From contig NZ_QCZE01000007.1 in the NCBI RefSeq assembly GCF_003075035.1, positions 51,552 through 115,551 of the forward strand: 64,000 bases of DNA. The letters are read 5' to 3'. The DNA is from Zobellella maritima (lineage in GTDB: Bacteria; Pseudomonadota; Gammaproteobacteria; Enterobacterales; Aeromonadaceae). Under the pieces are notes generated by a model. That model worked only from the letters and a program-made list of their open reading frames with translations. It was not told the origin of the DNA and made no database searches. Below, in pieces: positions 58,346 to 64,000 of this stretch. Position 1 is the stretch's first letter, and each line of letters begins with the position of its first letter. The translations under genes and the position numbers were made by a program.

Positions 58346-60640
58346 TTACTTCTCCTGCTTGGCCATATGCAGGGTGGGGGTCTGATCGAAGAAATTCCAC
58401 GGCTTTAACAGCACATTAACCCATTCCGTTGGCATGATGGGCCATTCTTCCGCCCGTGCTACATGGGTGGTGCCCGTGGTCAGCCAGACCACGTTGTCCG
58501 TGTCGACAATGGACTGGTCGTCCGCACTGAATTGGCCGAGGCCGGTATCGAGGCGTGAGCGATTGGGATACTTGCCTTCCGGATAGCGTTCGTCGGGATG
58601 ATAACGGGTGACCCACAGTTGCTTGTCCATAAAGCTGACCCTGTTGAACAGCCACTCATCCTCGCTGAAGTTGGCCCCTTTGGCGACGGGGTGGGTGCCC
58701 CCGGCATAGGGGATTAACTGATAGGCAACCGGGTAGCCCAGCTTGTTCTCCTTGTGGCTGTTGGCCAGCAAGCGGATGGTCGAGGGATCGAACTTCTGAG
58801 CCGCATCCTGCTCGCTGCCTACCAGGCGCTGTTCGGTCTGCATGGTACTTTTACGTGGGCCTCCGGCGGTATTCTCGGCAACCACCGGATTGATCTCCTG
58901 TAACGAATTCTGCTCGCCGTCTATGTCCAGATCGAGACGGAAATTATAGATATGTTGATGAGTCGTGCCGACGATATGATGATCGATAAGGGTACCGTAT
59001 TTGGTATCCGCCGTGGCCGTTGCATCATGCATGGTGCTGGACTTTACGGCCTTGACTGCTTCGATGCCGGTGGCGCCGGCATTGATGCCGATGGTGCCGT
59101 TCTGGGCGAATACCCAATCGATAATGTAGTCATAATTGCCGATGGTGCTGATCCAGCGCACCACCAGCTCGCGCCTTTCGCTGCCGACGTTCGCTTGTCC
59201 CATCTCCTGGTGCTTGTATTCCGGACCGGCATAGCGTTCGAAGAGCGCCATGGCATTCGGAATGTTCATCGGTGCTCCCGTATAATCGGCAATGGTGGCA
59301 TCGAGTAACACGGCGTTTTCCGGTACGTCCTGGCCGCGGACCATGGGAGAGGTCAAGGTGCCCATACCGTATTCGCCGGAGTCGAGGTAGGCCTTGAAGT
59401 ACCAGCCTACATCCGGGTCACCGTAGGGCACTATCATGCCGCCCAAGGCCCCTTCATACATGATTTTTCGTTTCGTGCCCTGATCGTTATAGGTGACGGT
59501 CGACAAGATCGGACCGACCCGGGAGTCCAGCCGCAGGTGGAGATCCCAGTTTTGCCAGTGGATCCGGTTGCCACTGATGGTGTAGTTCTTGCCTTCCGGC
59601 TCCACGATATTAAGTGGTTTCGGGGGCTGATAAGCCGTCTGATCCCGACCGTCGTAAGGAGTCGCTTTCATCGGGATAGGCACTACGCCTTCATCCTCAA
59701 CCTTGATCACCGCCTGCTGCTCCAGATCGATCACTGCCACCAGGTTCTCAATGGGATGGGCCCAGTAGTTGCCGTCGCCCGTATCCAGATAGGAAACCAC
59801 CTTCAGCAGGCGCTTATCCTGTTGCAGATCATCCGCATTGTCGAAATAGCCCACGGTCAGGGGCGTGGTAACCACCCGTGAAGCGTCCTGGATGCCGCGT
59901 TTCTGCAGGGCTTGGGCGTACTCGGGGCTAGCCTCTATGGCTGCCTGCACTTTGGCAAAGTCGTCAACCAGTACCATGCCGTGGGCGCCCTCGACTTCGG
60001 ACCAGTCCAGCAGCTGACGGGTAACGAGATCGACGGTGCCTTCTATGACCTTCTTGCCGTCGAGAATAACGAATTCGGCGCTTCGGTTAGCCGACAGCGC
60101 CTGTTCGTTCAGGGCAAAATTCCATACCTGTTGTTTGGGTGGCCTCTTCAGCGTAATTTCGGTAAAGCGCAGTCCGTCCGTGTATTTGCCCGCCGACCTG
60201 ATGATGTTGACAGTTTGTTCGATTTCTTCGGCACTCAAGGGGTTGAGCGGGTGAGGCAGGGACTCGACCTGAAAGGTCTGGTCCAGTCCTGACTGGAAGA
60301 CCTCATTGATAAAACGGGGCGACACATAGGCCGTATCCTGCTTCATTAACACGGGGGCTTCCAGTTCGAGCGGCCGGCCATTGATCAGCACCCTGTTGGA
60401 GTCGGGCTTTGCCCTGACCAGTGTGCTGTTTTTGGTGATGGTGAAGGTATTGGCAAAATCATCCCATTTCACCGTGGCACCAAAGTCCTCCAGGGTGGCC
60501 TGCAGAGGCACGAATTCGTCCGTGCCGCCGTGTGCCTGCGCCAGCATCGGCATCAGCGCGGCAGCCCCTCCCAGGGTCACGGCAAGGCCGGTTCCCAATG
60601 CGATTGCCGTGATGGTTGATAATGTCTTCCGTTTTTTCAT
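58346..60640 (-). CDS. tynA: Primary-amine oxidase (copper, TPQ cofactor)
   Basis: This 764-aa periplasmic enzyme oxidises phenylethylamine or tyramine to the aldehyde with ammonia and H2O2. A signal peptide (to about residue 35, LMPMLAQAHG) precedes small N-terminal domains with copper-amine-oxidase-like repeats and the catalytic domain. The base aspartate is in YLDSGEYGMGTL, the TPQ precursor tyrosine in GNYDYIIDW, and copper histidines in THQHIYNFRLDLD and GTTHVARAEEWP. ATG 60640 has AAAAGG at a suitable distance; ATG 60649 is closer to it. The next gene upstream on the strand, an aldehyde dehydrogenase, handles the product; the 289-bp gap between them shows no gene. Confidence 0.94.
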   Translation of the reverse strand: MKKRKTLSTITAIALGTGLAVTLGGAAALMPMLAQAHGGTDEFVPLQATLEDFGATVKWDDFANTFTITKNSTLVRAKPDSNRVLINGRPLELEAPVLMKQDTAYVSPRFINEVFQSGLDQTFQVESLPHPLNPLSAEEIEQTVNIIRSAGKYTDGLRFTEITLKRPPKQQVWNFALNEQALSANRSAEFVILDGKKVIEGTVDLVTRQLLDWSEVEGAHGMVLVDDFAKVQAAIEASPEYAQALQKRGIQDASRVVTTPLTVGYFDNADDLQQDKRLLKVVSYLDTGDGNYWAHPIENLVAVIDLEQQAVIKVEDEGVVPIPMKATPYDGRDQTAYQPPKPLNIVEPEGKNYTISGNRIHWQNWDLHLRLDSRVGPILSTVTYNDQGTKRKIMYEGALGGMIVPYGDPDVGWYFKAYLDSGEYGMGTLTSPMVRGQDVPENAVLLDATIADYTGAPMNIPNAMALFERYAGPEYKHQEMGQANVGSERRELVVRWISTIGNYDYIIDWVFAQNGTIGINAGATGIEAVKAVKSSTMHDATATADTKYGTLIDHHIVGTTHQHIYNFRLDLDIDGEQNSLQEINPVVAENTAGGPRKSTMQTEQRLVGSEQDAAQKFDPSTIRLLANSHKENKLGYPVAYQLIPYAGGTHPVAKGANFSEDEWLFNRVSFMDKQLWVTRYHPDERYPEGKYPNRSRLDTGLGQFSADDQSIVDTDNVVWLTTGTTHVARAEEWPIMPTEWVNVLLKPWNFFDQTPTLHMAKQEK

Positions 60641-60929
60641 CTTCCACATCCTTTTGATAACTATCTGAATATCAATAACATTTCAGTTGGCTGTAAGTGG
60701 GATTGCCGACGCTGGCAAGCCCTGGTATCCACATTCGGCGGTAACACCGATTTCAGCCACTACCTGCGGTCAGCCGTTCAGCGCCGGTCCTGTACAGAGG
60801 CTGAACCTATGGCTCTCTGACGGGTGTGGTGTGCTCCCGTTGAGGAATGCCAGGGGAGTGCAAAGGGGGCTCTATCTCATCTTGTTGCAACCGTCCTGGC
60901 ATGGATATGTCTTCTGGTGGGAGCTATGC

Positions 60930-62387
60930 TCAGTCTGCTTCGTCCATCAGGACGGTCACTACTTTTTCTTCCGTATAGGCCAGTACGCCGGCCAAGCCAC
61001 ACTCTCTCCCCAGGCCGCTGGACTTCATCCCTCCCCAGGGCAGGCGCGCATCTATCGGTGCCCAGCAGTTCACTGCAATGGCGCCGGCTTTCACATCTCG
61101 CGCCAGGCGATGCGCCCGGGACAGGCTGGATGTCCAGATCGTCGCCGCCAGTCCATAACGGGTATCGTTGGCAATCCTGATGGCTTCGGCCTCGTCCTTG
61201 AAACCAATCACGGTCGCGACAGGGCCGAAAATTTCCTCTTGGGCGATGTTCATCCCGTTATCGCCAACGAACACGGTGGGCTTGACGAAACAACCGCGCA
61301 TTGATTCGTCTATTCCGCCACTCAATAGCTGTGCCCCTTCCTTGATGCCCTGGCTGATATAGTGGTTGACGCGCTCTTGCTGGGTACGGCTCGCGAGTGA
61401 CCCCATCTGGACATCGTCGGCGGTTGGATCGCCGACCTTAATCGAGCCCGCGATCTCGGCCAGGCGTTGGGCAAAGTCGTTGAGCAGGGAGTGATGTACC
61501 AAAATTCGGCTGCCGGCAGCACACACCTGGCCACTATTGAAGAAGATACCGAGTGCACAACCCTGTACGGCCCGTTCGAGGTCGGCATCTTCAAACACGA
61601 TTTGTGGGCTTTTACCTCCCAGCTCCAGAGCGACATGCTTGAACAGGCTGCCGGCGGAACCTTGAATGATTCGGCCCACCTCCGGGCTGCCGGTAAAGGA
61701 GATCTTGTCAACCAAGGGGTGGACACAGAGTTCATGGCCGACGACTTCGCCCAAACCGGTAACCACATTAACCACACCGCCAGGAAAACCCGCTTCCTGA
61801 CACAGCCGAGCCAGGTGGAGTGCAGAGAGCGGCGCTTCTTCGGACGGCTTGAGCACGACGGTGCAGCCGGCGGCCAGCAGAGGGGCCAATTTCCAGACGG
61901 TGATCATAAAGGGGGTGTTCCAGGGGAGAATGGCACCCACTACCCCCACCGGTTCACGGCTGGTATAGGAGAGGGTGGGTGTTCCCATATAACCTGGCGT
62001 CGGTATGGTGCGCCCCTCTATCTTGTCGGCCCAGCCGGCGCAGTTGCGCAGGGTACTGACGGCATTCGGCAGGTCCAGCAGGCGTGGTTCCTGGCGGGGG
62101 CGACCGATGCAGGCGGCATCCAGATCGGCAATCCGTCCGGTATCCCGCTCCACTAGCTCAGCCAGCTTGTAGAGCAGGCGCCCGCGATCCTCCCCCGAAA
62201 GTCGCTGCCAGGCGCCTTGGGTCAGCTGTGCGTATGCTGCCTTGACGGCGGTATCCATATCCACCGCCGTTCCCTGGGCGACCTCGGCCAGGACTTCATC
62301 TGTCGCCGGGTTGATCACCCTCATGGTTTTACCATCGGACGCCTCGACCTCGCGGCCCGCGATATAATGTCCCTTTTTTTCTATCAC
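60930..62387 (-). CDS. Aldehyde dehydrogenase, likely aromatic aldehyde (FeaB-like role)
   Basis: This 485-aa NAD-dependent aldehyde dehydrogenase has the asparagine in LPWNTPFMITVWK, the cofactor loop SFTGSPEVG, the catalytic glutamate in LELGGKSP and the cysteine in NSGQVCAAGSR. GTG 62387 is the start, with GAGGGAG upstream. Position with tynA and a FeaR-like regulator suggests oxidation of phenylacetaldehyde-type products, as FeaB does; the sequence alone would also allow other aldehydes. Confidence 0.9.
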   Translation of the reverse strand: MIEKKGHYIAGREVEASDGKTMRVINPATDEVLAEVAQGTAVDMDTAVKAAYAQLTQGAWQRLSGEDRGRLLYKLAELVERDTGRIADLDAACIGRPRQEPRLLDLPNAVSTLRNCAGWADKIEGRTIPTPGYMGTPTLSYTSREPVGVVGAILPWNTPFMITVWKLAPLLAAGCTVVLKPSEEAPLSALHLARLCQEAGFPGGVVNVVTGLGEVVGHELCVHPLVDKISFTGSPEVGRIIQGSAGSLFKHVALELGGKSPQIVFEDADLERAVQGCALGIFFNSGQVCAAGSRILVHHSLLNDFAQRLAEIAGSIKVGDPTADDVQMGSLASRTQQERVNHYISQGIKEGAQLLSGGIDESMRGCFVKPTVFVGDNGMNIAQEEIFGPVATVIGFKDEAEAIRIANDTRYGLAATIWTSSLSRAHRLARDVKAGAIAVNCWAPIDARLPWGGMKSSGLGRECGLAGVLAYTEEKVVTVLMDEAD

Positions 62388-62654
62388 GGTTTGCTCCCTC
62401 TTTTTGGGCAGGTGCGGGTATGTTCACCTCGCCTGCACGGTTTAAATAATGGTCATCCCCCATGGACCCTGGATTCGGCTCCAGGATCAGGCGCTGACAG
62501 CTGTTGTTCGGCACGGCCCGGATGTGTTGCTTGATGCGGTTTTGTTAGGAGTATGTAGAAGATCCCGGGCCGCTGCATGACCCTGGATGCAAACCTGTTG
62601 ACGATCCGTTCCCTCTGGATGGAAAAGCGAGCCTCCCCGACGGCGGTATCCAGC

Positions 62655-62683
62655 ACTGTTACAATTGTTTTCGAACTGTTACA
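62655..62683 (+). promoter_or_regulatory. Direct repeat operator candidate upstream of the AraC-family gene
   Basis: ACTGTTACA occurs at 62655-62663 and 62675-62683, 20 bp apart (about two helical turns), 28 bp before the regulator start. Spaced direct repeats are typical AraC-family binding sites. The rest of the 323-bp divergent region (62388-62710) shows no gene and should hold the aldehyde dehydrogenase promoter too. Confidence 0.55.
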
Positions 62684-62710
62684 TTGAGGTGGAACAACTA
62701 AGGAAGGTAG

Positions 62711-63739
62711 ATGGTTCCCGTGAACATTGACGAGCTTGTGCATCCGGCGGCCTCCAACAGCGCAGGATTTCCGGTTTCTTCCCCGGACAGGCGGGAAGGG
62801 ACGACGAACAGTACTATCCACGGCTTTGGTTCTTGGCGGGACTTTGCCGATCACCATTTTCCCGGGCTGGAAATGGTCTCGGACTGTACCCGGGAGTTTT
62901 GGGCGAACGTGCGCCTACGCAGCTTTGGCGAGCGCTCCTTGGCATCCATTCAGTCGTCCAGCCTGCGTGTCAGCCACACTGAGCCGGGAATCCGCCCGAC
63001 TGAGTCGGGTTATATCAAGGTCATGTGGCAGCAAGCCGGCAGCATGAGGGTAGAGCAGGACGGCCGCAGTGCGCGGTTATCCACCGGCGGCGTCACCATC
63101 TGTGATACCGCCCGTCCCTATTGCCTGACACTGGAGCAAAATGCCCAGCTCGCCTTTCTTATCCTGCCTTACGAGGCGGTTCCCGGCTGGGGGCGGCTGA
63201 GCCCGCGGGTCTGTGGTACTGCACTGGGAGGGGAAAATACGACCGCCCGGGCGGCGTTGGCGGCGACTCTGGCATTGCTCGATCCCCCCTGTCAGGACGA
63301 CCCCGATGGTGCCAGCCCGGTGCTACAGGCCGTTCAGCTGATGCTTTCGGCATTCCTGCATGGTTCGACGGTCGCCTCTCCGCGCTGCCGGCCGGCGGGA
63401 GACAAGCTTAATGCCGCCTATCAGTACATCATGATGCATATTGGCGACCCCGAGCTGGGTCCAGATGAACTGGCCGGCGCGCTTCACGTTTCGCGACGTA
63501 CCCTCTACAGCCTGTTCAAGGATTACCATCTGACTCCCGGCCACTTTATCCGCAAAGTGCGGCTGGAAGCGGTTCGTGATGCCCTGGAGATGACCTGCAA
63601 CGCTCATAGAAGCATCCTGGAGATAGCACTAGATCATGGCTTCACCGACAGTGCCAGTTTCAGTCGCAGCTTCAAGTCGGCCTTTGGTATTAGTCCGAGG
63701 GACTGGCGGCAACGTGCCATCATGTCCAGTGGGTACTAA
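62711..63739 (+). CDS. AraC-family regulator (FeaR-like)
   Basis: The 342-aa protein has an N-terminal AraC-type ligand-binding domain (about 40-190, with FWANVRLRSFGERSLASIQ) and a C-terminal double helix-turn-helix (LAGALHVSRRTLYSLFKDYH; LEIALDHGFTDSASFSRSFKSAFGISP). Arrangement with amine oxidase and aldehyde dehydrogenase equals the tynA-feaB-feaR set of E. coli, where FeaR activates both genes. AAGGAAGG precedes ATG 62711. It is divergent from the enzyme genes. Confidence 0.87.
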   Translation: MVPVNIDELVHPAASNSAGFPVSSPDRREGTTNSTIHGFGSWRDFADHHFPGLEMVSDCTREFWANVRLRSFGERSLASIQSSSLRVSHTEPGIRPTESGYIKVMWQQAGSMRVEQDGRSARLSTGGVTICDTARPYCLTLEQNAQLAFLILPYEAVPGWGRLSPRVCGTALGGENTTARAALAATLALLDPPCQDDPDGASPVLQAVQLMLSAFLHGSTVASPRCRPAGDKLNAAYQYIMMHIGDPELGPDELAGALHVSRRTLYSLFKDYHLTPGHFIRKVRLEAVRDALEMTCNAHRSILEIALDHGFTDSASFSRSFKSAFGISPRDWRQRAIMSSGY

Positions 63740-63769
63740 TCCTGCCTAGCCCCCTACCGATAAGTGTGC

Positions 63770-63865
63770 ACCGGCAAGCTGGAACGGGTAAGGCTGGCCG
63801 TAGGGGCCGAATACCTGGTGCTGAGCCGACAGCAATGGTATCGCATCCGCCGGCCGGACCGGTGA
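63770..63865 (+). pseudogene. 3'-terminal remnant of an aldo/keto reductase gene
   Basis: Thirty-one codons read TGKLERVRLAVGAEYLVLSR then QQWYRIRRPDR and a stop. They align with the C-terminus of the intact gene at 57059 (TGRIERVRQAVQAENIVLSR then QQWYRIRRAALG). A TAA lies directly upstream in the frame, and no start or remainder of the gene exists. It is a broken duplicate or the end of a lost paralog. Confidence 0.82.
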
Positions 63866-63889
63866 AATAGGCTGGCCGCCGAAACGAAA

Positions 63890-63922
63890 AAAAGCCCGAT
63901 ACAACAGTATCGGGCTTTTCTA
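63890..63922 (+). terminator. Terminator after the AraC gene and remnant
   Basis: AAAAGCCCGATAC and GTATCGGGCTTTT are perfect 13-base arms around ACAA, with T-rich ends on both strands. Confidence 0.85.
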
Positions 63923-63924
63923 TT

Positions 63925-64000
63925 GGGTGCCTGGCAGTGGCCCGTCCCCTCGCAGAGCTCGGGTCGCTCAGCACTGAAAAGGCGGTGCCTTTTCCGGGCG
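63925..64000 (+). repeat. Right copy of the 75-bp inverted repeat (runs to window edge)
   Basis: This sequence is the inverted partner of 58142-58216, with about six differences. It begins three bases after the terminator, as the left copy does after its own terminator. The repeat may continue beyond the window. Confidence 0.8.

Overview
The window is GC-rich chromosomal DNA of a gammaproteobacterium. The rpoC-rpoB-rplL-rplJ-rplA-rplK-nusG-secE-tRNA-Trp-tuf-(Thr, Gly, Tyr, Thr tRNAs) block has the usual gammaproteobacterial order, RpoB is 1342 aa as in E. coli, and GlrK/QseG/GlrR, AsnC/AsnA, CoaA, BirA, MurB, Rnb and Pat all look enterobacterial-like. Together with a chromosomal benzoate pathway this suggests an Aeromonadales-type marine genus such as Oceanimonas or Zobellella. 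That assignment is inference; no 16S gene is present.

Layout. 1-2947: assimilatory sulfate reduction (3' end of cysI, cysH, cysG). 2948-3918: about 1 kb of non-coding DNA rich in palindromic repeats. 3973-17742 (minus strand): transcription/translation block with five tRNAs; two of its promoters (rplK, rplJ) sit inside inverted repeats. 18010-23094: coaA, birA-murB, and a tightly coupled SnoaL-like/GNAT/carbon-nitrogen hydrolase operon. 23364-32178 (minus strand): a Sel1-repeat serine protease lipoprotein, topB, an unrecognised protein, msrPQ, and the glrK-qseG-glrR two-component operon, whose regulator carries unusual substitutions in its AAA+ motifs. A terminator-like structure lies just upstream of glrK, where enterobacteria carry the glmY sRNA gene. 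32704-36952: CBS protein, asnC/asnA, rnb.

37068-52065: a complete benzoate-to-TCA module. BenK and BenE import benzoate; BenABC and BenD convert it to catechol; CatA, CatB and CatC give 3-oxoadipate enol-lactone; PcaD hydrolyses it; CatIJ and PcaF yield succinyl-CoA and acetyl-CoA. An IclR-type regulator with three 15-bp palindromic operators and a BenM/CatM-type LysR regulator with an exact ATAC-N7-GTAT site lie between the lower and upper arms. The module ends in a decayed M20 amidohydrolase gene.

52485-57964: cysM, a LysE-type exporter, the large acyl-CoA synthetase/GNAT lysine acetyltransferase, and an aldo/keto reductase. 58346-63739: an aromatic amine module (copper amine oxidase, aldehyde dehydrogenase, FeaR-like AraC regulator), bounded by a roughly 75-bp inverted repeat on each side and by a duplicated fragment of the aldo/keto reductase 3' end. 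This arrangement suggests the module was inserted or rearranged as a unit.

The most unusual structure not explained by genes is a family of dispersed intergenic elements (copies near 3319, 3475, 23201, 26541, 38032 and 58021). They combine small hairpins with changing stems but a similar TCC-containing loop, a conserved GGTCGG-type flank and, in several copies, an outer stem that would close a cloverleaf-like fold.
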